A stretch of 64,000 bases of DNA from Phyllobacterium chamaecytisi (GCF_020164455.1 NZ_JAIQWW010000014.1:62001-126000); one strand, 5' to 3'; positions 37,465 to 47,410 are shown, numbered from the stretch's first letter. Numbers and translations are program-made. The notes: generated by a model from the sequence alone, not told the origin.

Positions 37465-37886
37465 CCGCCGATCATATATTTGTCCCAGAAACCGGCTTCT
37501 GATTCGATCTGTTCGACCACGTCGATCCACAGGCCGGAGGGATCATGAAACCCAAAACGGCGTTGCCCGAAAGGCTCGTCCGTCAACGGATATTCGATTT
37601 TCAGACCGGTAGCGTTCATTTTTTCAAACGTTGCTCTGGCATCCTCTACCTGCAATTCAAAGCACATGCCCGTACCGCTGAAGCTCTCGGAACCGGGCGG
37701 TGCGGAGGGATGATCGGGGGTCATGAAGGCGATGGAAGCGGACTGGTCTTCCGCCAAAAGCAAGCAAAACCAGGTGCTATCGAAACCACTGATGAAGCCG
37801 AGGTGCCGGATCCAGAAATCGCGGCAGGCTTCCTTTCGTGGCGTGACAATAATTGGATAGCGGTCCATGAAAGCCATTTTCTTCAT
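37461..37886 (-). CDS. VOC-family protein (glyoxalase/bleomycin-resistance fold)
   Basis: 141 residues. Two VOC modules are visible: YPIIVTPRKEACRDFWIRHLGF at the N-terminus, SIAFMTPDHP, then MCFELQVEDARATFEKMNATGL and the end FGQRRFGFHDPSGLWIDVVEQ. This resembles PhnB/bleomycin-resistance-like members rather than glyoxalase I, and the metal ligands are incomplete. Function is not assigned. Its start region faces ltrA across 225 bp that hold a near-perfect palindrome and a direct repeat. Confidence 0.82.
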   Translation of the reverse strand: MKKMAFMDRYPIIVTPRKEACRDFWIRHLGFISGFDSTWFCLLLAEDQSASIAFMTPDHPSAPPGSESFSGTGMCFELQVEDARATFEKMNATGLKIEYPLTDEPFGQRRFGFHDPSGLWIDVVEQIESEAGFWDKYMIGG

Positions 37887-37965
37887 CCTGTAATTTTGTG
37901 AGTCACCGCATTAAACAGGGACACAAAAGATATTGGCAAGGCCCTTTTGTCAGGAGAGAGAATAG

Positions 37966-37993
37966 GAATAAGTTCTCAGATGAGAACTTATTC
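37966..37993. promoter_or_regulatory. 28-bp palindrome between the VOC and ltrA genes
   Basis: GAATAAGTTCTCA (37966-37978) and TGAGAACTTATTC (37981-37993) are perfect inverted arms of 13 bp with a 2-nt spacer. It lies 80 bp upstream of the VOC start and about 130 bp upstream of ltrA, a place and size typical of a dimeric repressor site. Confidence 0.6.
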
Positions 37994-38076
37994 ACGCGCT
38001 GTTCCCATCGATTACCGGATGACAGATTCATTCTGATGCGATTAAGTGGCGATCAAATTCCTGCGCCGCTTCGGGA

Positions 38077-38115
38077 AAAAAGCATTCCATTTTTGGTAAA
38101 AAGCATTCCATTTTG
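38077..38115. repeat. 21-bp tandem direct repeat upstream of ltrA
   Basis: The unit AAAAAGCATTCCATTTT occurs at 38077 and again at 38098, and its first six bases recur at 38119. The copies end at the ltrA start region. Confidence 0.7.
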
Positions 38116-38127
38116 AGCAAAAAGCGT

Positions 38128-39339
38128 ATGAAAAATTGGGGCAAAAACGTGGCTTTTTTCGGAGCAATTCAAGACTACTCCCGCAAGCGCGGCGATGCGA
38201 ACAGCGCGAAAGTTGACTTCGTCGAACTCTTTTTCGATCTCGTATTCGTCTTCGCCATCACACAGATATCGCACCTACTGCTGCATGATCTCAGCCTCAA
38301 GGGGCTCGTCGAAAGCGCGCTGCTCCTTTTGGCAGTCTGGTGGGTCTGGGTCTATACGATGTGGTGCACCAATTGGCTCGATCCGGCGACACCGCCGGTG
38401 CGCACAATGTTGTTCGTGCTGATGCTGGCCGGGCTTGTGCTTTCGACGTCGATCCCCACTGCCTTCGAGGCCCGCGGATTGGTGTTCGCCAGCGCTTTCG
38501 TCTTCATGCAGTTCGGCCGGTCGGTTTTCATGGTTTGGGTGCTCCGACACCACAATCGGGCCAATTACCGCAATTACCTGCGGATCACGATCTGGCTCGC
38601 CGTGTCGGGCTCATTCTGGATTGCCGGTGGTTTCGCCGAACCGGAATATCGGCTTGTCTTTTGGGCAATAGCTCTGGGAATAGAAGTGGTGGGACCAGCC
38701 CTTGGTTTCTGGACATTCCGCCTCGGGGCCTCTTCGACAGGAGAGTGGGATGTCGATGGTGAGTACATGGCGGAGCGGGCCGCGCTGTTTGTCATTATCG
38801 CACTTGGAGAGTCCATCCTCGTTTCCGGCGCGACTTTCGCCGATCAGGAATGGAATTTCATCTCCTTTTCGGCATTTCTGACGACCTTCCTTGCTTCTGT
38901 TGCCATGTGGCTGGTCTATTTCAATGTCGGGCAATCGGCCGGCCATCACAAGATTGCGGCGACCGATGATCCCGGCAGGATCGCTCGCGTGGCCTACACC
39001 TATGTTCACGTTCTGCTTGTGGCCGGTATCATCGTCGTTGCTGTATCGGATGAGCTTATCCTTGCGCATCCGACGGGTCATTCGGACGCCGCGACGATCT
39101 GGACGTCAATTGGTGGTACGGCGCTTTATCTGGTCGGGAATCTGCTGTTCAAGTTCTATATCGCGGGAAGACCGCCACTGTCTCATATGATCGGTCTGGG
39201 ACTGTGCGCGATGCTTGCGTTCTTTGCTGGCGGACTGTCGCCATTGGTGCTCGGCTCCCTCACCACCGGCATTCTGATCATCGTCACGATCTGGGAGTAT
39301 TTTGGCCAGGTGAAGGCCGACAGCCCTGTTAAACACTAG
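38128..39339 (+). CDS. Low temperature requirement protein A (LtrA) family membrane protein
   Basis: 403 residues from the ATG; a TTG 15 bp upstream is also in frame. About twelve hydrophobic helices are present. The family signature FVELFFDLVFVFAITQISHLLLH is near the N-terminus, with RTMLFVLMLAGLVLSTSIPTAF and ERAALFVIIALGESILVSG further on. The Listeria member was named for growth at low temperature; no transported molecule or reaction is established. It has no operon partner here. Confidence 0.85.
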   Translation: MKNWGKNVAFFGAIQDYSRKRGDANSAKVDFVELFFDLVFVFAITQISHLLLHDLSLKGLVESALLLLAVWWVWVYTMWCTNWLDPATPPVRTMLFVLMLAGLVLSTSIPTAFEARGLVFASAFVFMQFGRSVFMVWVLRHHNRANYRNYLRITIWLAVSGSFWIAGGFAEPEYRLVFWAIALGIEVVGPALGFWTFRLGASSTGEWDVDGEYMAERAALFVIIALGESILVSGATFADQEWNFISFSAFLTTFLASVAMWLVYFNVGQSAGHHKIAATDDPGRIARVAYTYVHVLLVAGIIVVAVSDELILAHPTGHSDAATIWTSIGGTALYLVGNLLFKFYIAGRPPLSHMIGLGLCAMLAFFAGGLSPLVLGSLTTGILIIVTIWEYFGQVKADSPVKH

Positions 39340-39386
39340 AGCGCCATAAAGGTTGGATTTAGCAAGGGCCGAAGGTCCCGCTTCGC

Positions 39387-39503
39387 ACCCTCCCCCTTGT
39401 GGGGAGGGACGGAGCGAAGCGACGGGGAGGGGTTTCTTGACTTAAACGGAAGAAGAGCCCCTCCCAGCTGCTGCGCAGCCTCCCTCCCCACAAGGGGGAG
39501 GGT
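39387..39503. repeat. Palindromic intergenic repeat element A
   Basis: The outer 23-bp arms (39387-39409 and 39481-39503) are perfect inverted repeats with core CCCCCTTGTGGGG. A second pair, GGGGAGGGG with CCCCTCC, is nested inside. The element lies between convergent ltrA and the extensin-like gene and resembles the element at 58.5 kb. Confidence 0.8.
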
Positions 39504-39513
39504 AAGGGCGGCG

Positions 39514-40503
39514 TCAGCGGCAGGCGCGATGTCCGCTTCGGCGTTGCATCAGATCGAAATGGAAATGCGTGCGATGAAACCTGTCATAGCCGGGACCAAG
39601 AACCGTCGAGAAGTAATCGCAGGCATCCGAGCGTACGGTGTTCAGCAGTCCGCGCTGGCGGAATGAGAACCAGCCGGGCTTTTGCACCTGGATATCCTTG
39701 CCATTGTTGAGTGTGATCTTCGAAATGTCGAGCGCGTTACCCTTGGAATGTTCCGACATGCTTCTCCCGCGCTGGTTGCTCATCGTGCGGCAGGAATAGC
39801 TCGATGCCTGATGAATCGTGTTGATACCGGAAAGATAACGCAGGCGCGTTGAGGGTGCGAGATCGCCTTTGACCCAGCGTGCGAAAGCAAGTGTCATCTG
39901 GCAATTCAGCGTGGCACTCGGCTTGAGCCTGATGCGTCCACTGGCAAATCCACTGACGGTCAGCGGGTGGTCGATCTTGCAGACGCCTCCGTCATTGATG
40001 GGTTCCCGCTCCTGAAACACGACGCCAAGCTGTTTAAGCTGGGTACGACAGGCAATGTCACTACCCGACATGGCAAACGCACTTTCGCCGCGGGCAATAG
40101 GGTCCCTGATCCCGCCCGCATAGCCGTAGCTTTCGGCGTCGTCGGAGGCCGGTTCGGATTCTGGCAATGAGTAGGGTTTAGGCTCTGCGACTTGCGGGGC
40201 CTCGGGTACGACAATCGTGTCCGGCTGCGGTTCGGCGTCCGGTACGGAAAGGACTTCGGGCTGCTGTGTGGCGAATTCGCCCGTCTGCGGGGTGGATTGC
40301 TGCTGGGGTTCCTCGGCGGTGACCTGCGTGCTTTCTTCGCTTGCAAGCGATTGGCCGGCAACTGACGTGTCCTCGCTGCCAACATCCGCCATGGGTCGCC
40401 GCACATCGCCCATGCCGCAACTGCTCAGCGCTGTCGCCGTGAAAAGGACAAGCATGATCGAAAGGTGCCTAAAACGCACGGCGGACGACAACGCAATACT
40501 CAT
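39514..40503 (-). CDS. Extensin-like family lipoprotein
   Basis: 329 residues. A signal sequence with lipobox LSSC (MLVLFTATALSSC) suggests a lipoprotein. A ~110-residue Gln/Glu/Pro-rich linker follows. The C-terminal domain is the bacterial extensin-like fold: CRTQLKQLGVVFQERE, GVCKIDHPL, NCQMTLAFARWV, SYSCRTMSNQRGRSMSEHSKGNALDIS and HFHFDL. The His/Asp pattern resembles D-Ala-D-Ala carboxypeptidase-like zinc sites (SEHSKGNALDI, HFHFD), so a cell-wall peptidase role is plausible but not shown. Confidence 0.85.
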   Translation of the reverse strand: MSIALSSAVRFRHLSIMLVLFTATALSSCGMGDVRRPMADVGSEDTSVAGQSLASEESTQVTAEEPQQQSTPQTGEFATQQPEVLSVPDAEPQPDTIVVPEAPQVAEPKPYSLPESEPASDDAESYGYAGGIRDPIARGESAFAMSGSDIACRTQLKQLGVVFQEREPINDGGVCKIDHPLTVSGFASGRIRLKPSATLNCQMTLAFARWVKGDLAPSTRLRYLSGINTIHQASSYSCRTMSNQRGRSMSEHSKGNALDISKITLNNGKDIQVQKPGWFSFRQRGLLNTVRSDACDYFSTVLGPGYDRFHRTHFHFDLMQRRSGHRACR

Positions 40504-40695
40504 GTCACCACATCCCCTTTGCCCCGTTACGCAGGCGGATGCGGCTAAAAATAGAGGTAAATTGTAAAGGAAAGGTCAGCGTCGCTCTTAAGGCCTGCGT
40601 CGAAAATGTGACCGGGCCCCGGTTGATCCCGGCTTGATTTTGCTGCAATCACCGCGGCAACTGTTTTTCCTTCTCCTTCCTCCCGGAAACCATCA

Positions 40696-41046
40696 ATGAC
40701 ATCTCTGTTCTCACCCTACGTCATGCCGATTTTGCTGCTTGCGGCGTCGAATGTATTCATGACTTTTGCCTGGTACGGCCATTTGAAATATCCGATGGCG
40801 CCGCTCACGCTGGTGGTCTTCATCAGCTGGGGTATTGCGCTTATGGAATATTGGCTGGCCATTCCCGCCAACCGCATCGGCCACACCGTCTATACGACAG
40901 CCGAGCTGAAAACGATGCAGGAAGTCATCACGCTGGTCGTGTTCAGCCTGTTTTCAGTATTTTACCTGAAGGAATCCTTCACCTGGCAGCACGTAGCCGG
41001 TTTTGTGTTGATAGCCGGCGGCGCAACCCTGATCTTTAAGGCCTGA
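40696..41046 (+). CDS. DMT-type small membrane protein (DUF486)
   Basis: 116 residues with four hydrophobic helices. The motifs NVFMTFAWYGHLKY at helix 1, FISWGIALMEYWLAIPANRIGH in the middle, and FVLIAGGATLIFKA at the end are those of the DUF486 family. That family is related to small multidrug-resistance proteins. The substrate is unknown. The 3' end overlaps the convergent EamA gene by 11 bp. Confidence 0.87.
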   Translation: MTSLFSPYVMPILLLAASNVFMTFAWYGHLKYPMAPLTLVVFISWGIALMEYWLAIPANRIGHTVYTTAELKTMQEVITLVVFSLFSVFYLKESFTWQHVAGFVLIAGGATLIFKA

Positions 41047-41926
41047 CCCTGGTCCGGCTCCGCAAAGCAGGTATCAATTCGACGGCGATCATTGCGAAGA
41101 AGATGAGGGCGCAACCCGCTACACCCTGAAGCGACATGCGCTCACCCAACAATATGGCGCCGAAAAGCGCCGCAAAAAGCGCTTCGGAAGACAGCATGAT
41201 TGCTGCCTGTGGAGCCGTGGTGAAACGCTGTCCAACCACCTGAAGCGTGAAGCCGATGCCGGACGAGATCACCCCCGCAAAGAGGATTTCCGGCGCGGCC
41301 GTCAGGATCGAGAAGAGTTCGGTGCGCTCGGTGGATAATGTCGCCACGAGGCCAAGCAAGCCACAGACCATGAACTGAACCAGCGACAACATGATGGGTC
41401 TGCCGCTTTTCATGCCGATGCGATTGATAAAGATAATCTGCAACGCCCAGAATATGGCGCAGGCTACGATGAGCAAATCACCGGCCGTCAGCCCTTCGAG
41501 ATGTCCTCCGGACAACAGATAAATGCCGGCAAGCGCCGTCAAGGCGCAGGGCCAGACAACCGGATGGGGCCACTGCCAAAACAGAATGACGCCAAGGAAT
41601 GGCACCATGACTACATATAGGCCGGTCAGAAAGCCGGCATTGGTGACGGACGTCGTCTGCATGCCGACCTGCTGCAGCGCGGCCCCGGAAAAGAGCAGAA
41701 CACCGATGAAAAAGAAGCCGTAATAATCGGCGCGCGTCAATTTCACCGGCGCAGCCTTCGCCTCGCGAACGGCCAGCGGCATGATGGTCAGGGCGGCGAG
41801 GAAAAAACGCAGGGTGACAAACATGAACGGCCCGACGCTGCCCATTGCGCTCGACTGGGCGACGAAGCCAAAACCCCAGATCGCTCCGGCGAGAAGCAGC
41901 AAAGTGTTGGCGCGTCCATGCGTCAT
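41036..41926 (-). CDS. EamA-family drug/metabolite transporter
   Basis: 296 residues, ten helices made of two EamA repeats. The first repeat starts MTHGRANTLLLLAGAIWGFGFVAQ with RFFLAALTIMPL; the second has GDLLIVACAIFWALQIIFINR and ends with SSEALFAALFGAILLGERMS. The ATG at 41926 has AGGA 5 bp upstream and gives the usual start; earlier in-frame ATGs lack ribosome sites. It probably exports an amino acid or metabolite. Confidence 0.88.
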   Translation of the reverse strand: MTHGRANTLLLLAGAIWGFGFVAQSSAMGSVGPFMFVTLRFFLAALTIMPLAVREAKAAPVKLTRADYYGFFFIGVLLFSGAALQQVGMQTTSVTNAGFLTGLYVVMVPFLGVILFWQWPHPVVWPCALTALAGIYLLSGGHLEGLTAGDLLIVACAIFWALQIIFINRIGMKSGRPIMLSLVQFMVCGLLGLVATLSTERTELFSILTAAPEILFAGVISSGIGFTLQVVGQRFTTAPQAAIMLSSEALFAALFGAILLGERMSLQGVAGCALIFFAMIAVELIPALRSRTRVRP

Positions 41927-42016
41927 GAGAATCCTGCGAAATGGAGCGGTCATCAAAGGTCCGCATCGATCGCTGTCTAGCGATTGCAATTCATGGCGGC
42001 AAGGGTGCTACAAACG

Positions 42017-43153
42017 TTATGCGCGTGTCAGCCGTATGATTTTCCCATCGCCTTCATCGGTGAGAAGGTAGATCGACCCATCGGACGCAACCCGCACATC
42101 GCGGATGCGGCCAAACTCGCCCTTCAGCATCCGTTCCTCACTCTTGATAGCGCCTTTCTCGTCGCGGTCCAGACGCACGAGCATCTCGAACTTGAGGGCA
42201 CCTGCCAGAAGGTCTCCCTTCCATTCGGGGAACATCGATCCTTCATATACCGCGAGCCCGGAGGGGGCGATCGAAGGGTCCCAATAGTATAGCGGCTGCT
42301 CATAACCCTTCGCACGGGTTCCGACGCCGATTTTCGCGCCGGAGTAATCCTTGCCGTAAGTTATGACCGGCCAACCGTAATTCTTGCCCGCCTGAGGCTG
42401 ATTGACTTCATCGCCGCCCCTGGCGCCATGCTCCACAGTGATCAATGAATCCGTAACGGGATCCCAGACAGCCCCTTGCGGATTACGGTGGCCCTTGGAC
42501 CAGATTTGCGGCAGGCCTTTTTTGCCGTCGGCGAATGGATTATCCGCCGGAATGGTGCCGTCCGCATTGATGCGGAGTATGGAGCCCGCCTCATCCCTGA
42601 AATCTTGCGAGCGCTTCATTGTGCCTTGATCGCCGATCGTAACGAAAAGCTTGCCATCGGGTGCAACAAGAATACGCGAGCCGAAATGCGCCGATCCCCT
42701 GGTGCTTTGCTTTACCGATAGCAGAACCGAGACATTTTCGAGTTCGGCTCCGTCGCCATTGCGAACGAGACGCGCGCGAGCCATGACTGTGCCGGTACCA
42801 TTCTGGCGTGGTTCGGTGTAGCTGAAATAGATGTTTCCACTCTTGGCAAAGTCCGCCGAAAGCGCGACATCGAGCAGGCCACCTTCACCCTTGACGACGA
42901 CCTTGGGAACGTTGGCAACGGGCTTCGACACTTTACCGTCCTTGACGATGCGCATCGTACCACCGCGTTCCGTCACGAGGAGCGCGCCATCGGGCAGGAA
43001 GGCGAGGCCCCATGGATGATCAAGGCCATCAGCAATCGTCTCGGCAGAGAGCGTCACCGTTTCTGTCTTGAAATCCTTGGCGAGAGCGGTCAGGGGCATC
43101 GATATCAAGACCGCAAACAGGCCCGCAGCAGCAACCCTTGGTCCTTGTTTCAT
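42017..43153 (-). CDS. PQQ-dependent sugar dehydrogenase-like beta-propeller protein, secreted
   Basis: 378 residues. A signal peptide (MKQGPRVAAAGLFAVLISMPLTALA) directs it to the periplasm. The soluble aldose dehydrogenase family motifs are visible: GLDHPWGLAFLPDGALLVTERGG, GGLLDVALSADF, GSRILVAPDGKLFVTIGD, HRNPQGAVWDP, EHGARGGDEVN, NYGWPVITYG. This is the Asd/YliI type, which oxidises sugars with PQQ. The frame opens 291 bp further upstream into the greA promoter region, but the signal peptide fixes the start. No pqq genes are nearby. Confidence 0.9.
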   Translation of the reverse strand: MKQGPRVAAAGLFAVLISMPLTALAKDFKTETVTLSAETIADGLDHPWGLAFLPDGALLVTERGGTMRIVKDGKVSKPVANVPKVVVKGEGGLLDVALSADFAKSGNIYFSYTEPRQNGTGTVMARARLVRNGDGAELENVSVLLSVKQSTRGSAHFGSRILVAPDGKLFVTIGDQGTMKRSQDFRDEAGSILRINADGTIPADNPFADGKKGLPQIWSKGHRNPQGAVWDPVTDSLITVEHGARGGDEVNQPQAGKNYGWPVITYGKDYSGAKIGVGTRAKGYEQPLYYWDPSIAPSGLAVYEGSMFPEWKGDLLAGALKFEMLVRLDRDEKGAIKSEERMLKGEFGRIRDVRVASDGSIYLLTDEGDGKIIRLTRA

Positions 43154-43346
43154 TGACGGCGATCCTCTTCGTCGTTCGATAGATGAACGCATTTTGTGCA
43201 TAATTCGCCAATCCGGTCGTCTCACAGTGATGTGAATTGTTGCGTCTCCGAGATTGATTTGCCTGCGCAAATTCCCGACGTGCGACATTTTCCACTTTCT
43301 ACGTGAATTCGCCGGAATCGGTGCTATATTAAGGGACGAATGACTG

Positions 43347-43388
43347 AACGGTTCCGAAGTCTTGAGCTTCGGCGACCGTTTTCTTTTT
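43347..43388 (+). terminator. Intrinsic terminator/attenuator in the greA leader
   Basis: AACGGT (43347-43352) pairs with ACCGTT (43375-43380) and CCGAAG (43354-43359) with CTTCGG (43367-43372), followed by TTTTCTTTTT. A -10-like TATATT lies at 43325-43330 just upstream and no other plus-strand gene precedes it, so the message that reads greA must pass this terminator. Confidence 0.8.
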
Positions 43389-43389
43389 G

Positions 43390-43421
43390 TGTCGAACGGC
43401 ATCGATCGATGCCGTTCGACA
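43390..43421 (+). promoter_or_regulatory. 32-bp perfect palindrome between the attenuator and greA
   Basis: The 32 bases from 43390 to 43421, centred on ATCGATCGAT with outer arms TGTCGAACGG/CCGTTCGACA, are fully self-complementary. It ends about 20 bp before the greA start and could be a protein-binding site or a leader hairpin. Confidence 0.75.
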
Positions 43422-43442
43422 TTGACTACGAAAGGAGAGGGC

Positions 43443-43916
43443 ATGGAAAAGGTCCCGATGACTCAGGCTGGATTCGACAAGCTCAAGGAGGAGCTGCGCT
43501 GGCGCCAGCAGGAAGAACGTCCACGTATTATTGCGGCCATCTCGGAAGCGCGCGCCCATGGCGACCTTTCGGAAAACGCCGAATATCACGCCGCCAAGGA
43601 AGCCCAGAGCCACAATGAAGGCCGGGTCGGCGAGCTGGAGGATTATACGGCACGCGCCGAAATCATCGATATTTCCAAGCTGTCAGGCGACAAGATCAAA
43701 TTTGGCGCCACGATCCAGCTGATCGATGAGGATACCGAAGAGAAAAAGGTGTATCAGATCGTCGGCGATCAGGAAGCTGATCCCAAGGCCGGCCGCATCT
43801 CCATTTCCTCGCCCATCGCACGTGCGCTGATCGGCAAGAGCGAAGGCGAAACGATCGAAGTCAATGCACCCGGTGGTGCCCGGTCTTACGAAATCATCGG
43901 CTTCAGGTTCCTCTAG
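43443..43916 (+). CDS. greA: Transcription elongation factor GreA
   Basis: 157 residues. The N-terminal coiled coil ([50 protein letters not shown]) contains the conserved acidic tip DLSENAEY that enters the RNA polymerase secondary channel and stimulates cleavage of backtracked RNA. The C-terminal FKBP-like domain has [22 protein letters not shown] and [10 protein letters not shown]. The ATG at 43443 has GAAAGGAGA 5 bp upstream. An intrinsic terminator and a 32-bp palindrome in the leader suggest attenuation. Confidence 0.96.
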   Translation: MEKVPMTQAGFDKLKEELRWRQQEERPRIIAAISEARAHGDLSENAEYHAAKEAQSHNEGRVGELEDYTARAEIIDISKLSGDKIKFGATIQLIDEDTEEKKVYQIVGDQEADPKAGRISISSPIARALIGKSEGETIEVNAPGGARSYEIIGFRFL

Positions 43917-43921
43917 ACTTC

Positions 43922-44983
43922 GTGCAGGAGCCCCTAAGCAGCGTCGAAGTGATCGCTCCGAATTTCAAGCGAAAGCTTTCCGGAGTCACTTCGACGATCA
44001 TTCAGCTCATCCCGCTACAGCGGGCCAATGGCCTCAATATTGTCACCATGGGCCCCGGATTGCCCGCGGAACTGCCGAGTATTGGCTGGACATCGCTCCC
44101 CGGCCTCTGGTTCAAGCCGAAGACGAGACCATTTCGTATCTGGCACGCGCGCCGCAACAATGAAATGATTGCCGGTATTCTCATGCGCCATGTGTTGCGC
44201 ATGAGATTGAAGCTGCTGTTCACTTCGGCTGCGCAACGCGACCACCAGCCTTTCACCAAATGGCTGATCCGGAGAATGGACGCAGTGATCGCCACGAGCG
44301 GCAAATCCGGAAGCTTCCTGAAGGTGCCCCATACCGTCATCATGCACGGTATCGATACCGAACTGTTTCACCCACCGCAGGACGATCAGGACAGGTTTGC
44401 TGCCTCGGGCCTCCCGGGACAATTTCTCGTCGGTTGTTCGGGGCGCATCCGGCCTTCGAAGGGTACAGATCTCTTCGTCGATGCAATGATCAATTTGCTT
44501 CCGCAGCACCCGCAATGGACGGCGGTCATGACTGGCCGCACGACTGCGGAGTATAAGGGCTTTGAACAGGCCCTCCGCGACAAGATTGCCAAAGCCGCGC
44601 TTGGCGAGCGCATCCTGTTCCTGGGGGAGGTGCCCGATGTACGCCTCTGGTATCGCCGCATGTCGCTCTACGTTGCGCCATCTCGCAATGAGGGCTTCGG
44701 CCTGACGCCGCTTGAGGCGATGGCCTCGCAGACCGCGGTGGTTGCGAGCGATGCCGGGGCCTATGCCGAGATGATCGAACCGGAGACGGGAACTGTGGTT
44801 GCCGCGGGTGACGGGCTCGCGCTTGAACAGGCGATTGCGCCTTACCTCGCCGATCCGGCGATGTGTGTGGAGGCGGGGAAGCTGGCACTTGCCCACGTCC
44901 GCCAGAACTTCCCACTGCAGAAGGAAGCCGGCCGTATTGGCGAAGTTTACGAGCAGCTTTTCGCCACCGGATCGCGGCCGTGA
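43922..44983 (+). CDS. LPS core glycosyltransferase, LpcC/WadC type (family 4)
   Basis: 353 residues from a GTG, GT-B fold. It has an N-terminal acceptor half (SVEVIAPNFKRKLSGVTSTIIQLIPLQ) and a donor half with GCSGRIRPSKGTDLF, LFLGEVPDVRLWYRRM and the E-x7-E motif in PSRNEGFGLTPLEAMAS. The N-terminus matches rhizobial LpcC, a mannosyltransferase of the LPS core; the Brucella equivalent WadC adds the side-branch mannose. Order with trxB and the LysR gene downstream supports the same locus. Only 5 bp separate it from greA, so the two may be co-transcribed. Confidence 0.88.
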   Translation: MQEPLSSVEVIAPNFKRKLSGVTSTIIQLIPLQRANGLNIVTMGPGLPAELPSIGWTSLPGLWFKPKTRPFRIWHARRNNEMIAGILMRHVLRMRLKLLFTSAAQRDHQPFTKWLIRRMDAVIATSGKSGSFLKVPHTVIMHGIDTELFHPPQDDQDRFAASGLPGQFLVGCSGRIRPSKGTDLFVDAMINLLPQHPQWTAVMTGRTTAEYKGFEQALRDKIAKAALGERILFLGEVPDVRLWYRRMSLYVAPSRNEGFGLTPLEAMASQTAVVASDAGAYAEMIEPETGTVVAAGDGLALEQAIAPYLADPAMCVEAGKLALAHVRQNFPLQKEAGRIGEVYEQLFATGSRP

Positions 44984-45708
44984 CTGTTACGGCTTTCATC
45001 ATCCATCTCGATCGCGCGGTACAGCGTGGCGAGCATGTCCGCGGACTGGTCGAGCGCTTGCCGGTGAAGGCGGAGATCGTCGATGCGGTGGACGCGCTCG
45101 CGATGGACGCGGGTGATATTGCCGCCGTCTATGCCCGCTCGCTGCACAGTCCGTACTACCCGTTCGAGCTGCGGAAATCCGAGGTCGCCTGTTTTCTGTC
45201 GCATCGCAAAGCTTGGGCTGCAATTGTCGATCGCAAGCTGGATGCAGGCCTCATCATCGAGGACGATGTCGAGGTTGATGCTGGTTTCGCGGCACAGTTG
45301 CAACTGGCGATCGACCGGTTGCAGCCGGCCGACTACATCCGCTTTCCCCGCTGGCCGAGGGGTGAGTCGGGGATTGAAATTGCGCGCGTTGGCGCCAACA
45401 GCGTCATTGAACCGGAACTGCCGGGGTTGGGGATGCAGATGCAACTCGTCGGACGCGAGGCGGCGATGGCGCTGCTCGCGGCAACGGAACGATTTGATCG
45501 GCCGGTGGATACGACGATCCAGATGCGCTGGCTGCATCCCGTCCGTGTATTGTCCGCGCGGCCAATCACCATTCGCGAGATCGATTTCGATCTCGGCGGG
45601 TCGGTCGTTCAGGGCAAGAACAAGACTTTTGCTGGCAGGCTGAAGCGGGAAATCCTGCGCCCCTGGTATCGCGTGACGCTCTACCTGTATAACCGGTTCC
45701 GGCGCTAA
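44980..45708 (+). CDS. Glycosyltransferase family 25 (LPS biosynthesis)
   Basis: 242 residues. The GTG start overlaps the stop of the preceding glycosyltransferase (GTGA), so translation is coupled. The family 25 pattern is visible: TAFIIHLDRAVQRGEHV, VEIVDAVDA-like VDAVDALAMD, ACFLSHRKAW, and the DxD-containing IIEDDVEVD. Bacterial relatives add galactose or other hexoses to LOS/LPS. Together with the LpcC-type enzyme it probably builds the LPS core; its donor sugar is unknown. Its stop overlaps the convergent Lrp gene. Confidence 0.88.
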   Translation: MTVTAFIIHLDRAVQRGEHVRGLVERLPVKAEIVDAVDALAMDAGDIAAVYARSLHSPYYPFELRKSEVACFLSHRKAWAAIVDRKLDAGLIIEDDVEVDAGFAAQLQLAIDRLQPADYIRFPRWPRGESGIEIARVGANSVIEPELPGLGMQMQLVGREAAMALLAATERFDRPVDTTIQMRWLHPVRVLSARPITIREIDFDLGGSVVQGKNKTFAGRLKREILRPWYRVTLYLYNRFRR

Positions 45709-46175
45709 AGTACCATCAATGGCTCGTTCTTGACCGAACGGATCGTGAGGGATGTGCGCACGGAATCGACGTTGGGTGTCGAGGTTAATTCTTCGATGAC
45801 GAAATTCTGGAACGTGCTCAGATCACTCGCGACGCAATGCAGCAGGAAGTCTGACTCGCCGGAAACCATCCAGGCGCGGCGCACCAGTGCCCAATGCTTG
45901 GTCTTTTCGGCGAAGTTCTTCAGATCGGCGTCAGACTGGCGGTGCAGGCGGATCATGCAGAACGCGACGATATCCTGGCCGAGGATCGCGCCGTTCAGGA
46001 TCGCGCGATAGCCCTGGATAATGCCGGCTTCTTCGAGCTTGCGAACGCGGCGCAGGCAGGGCGGCGCCGATATGCCGACACGCTCCGCCAGTTCCACATT
46101 GGTGATGCGGCCATTGTCCTGCAATTGTTTCAGGATTTTCCAGTCGATCGCGTCGAGATCCGCCTTCAAAGGCAT
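45705..46175 (-). CDS. Lrp/AsnC-family regulator
   Basis: 156 residues. An N-terminal helix-turn-helix (LDAIDWKILKQLQDNGRITNVELAERVGISAPPCLRRVRKLEEAGII) precedes an AsnC ligand-binding domain (IVAFCMIRLHRQSDADLKNFA, LHCVASDLSTFQNFVIEELTSTP). It is divergent from trxB across ~260 bp. Lrp proteins normally form octamers and bind amino acids; the effector here cannot be told. The ATG at 46175 begins the conserved domain. Confidence 0.93.
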   Translation of the reverse strand: MPLKADLDAIDWKILKQLQDNGRITNVELAERVGISAPPCLRRVRKLEEAGIIQGYRAILNGAILGQDIVAFCMIRLHRQSDADLKNFAEKTKHWALVRRAWMVSGESDFLLHCVASDLSTFQNFVIEELTSTPNVDSVRTSLTIRSVKNEPLMVL

Positions 46176-46324
46176 ATTCCATCCTGTCCCAAGAGAATTG
46201 CGGTCACCATAGGCGATTCCCCATGCTGTGTAATCACATCCAGCAATGGTTGCAAACAGGTTCCACAAATCTCCTAGAAACGCCGCTCTTCCGCCACAAG
46301 CTGTGGCTAACCCGTCTATGTTGA

Positions 46325-47410
<1,086 letters not shown>

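Noticed and set aside
36928-37530. A 200-codon minus-strand ORF over the thioesterase gene
   Set aside because: It is antisense to a well-conserved YciA-type thioesterase, with no ribosome site and an unlikely composition.
38077-38115. Direct repeats considered as a CRISPR remnant
   Set aside because: Only two units, no spacers of regular length and no cas gene in the window.
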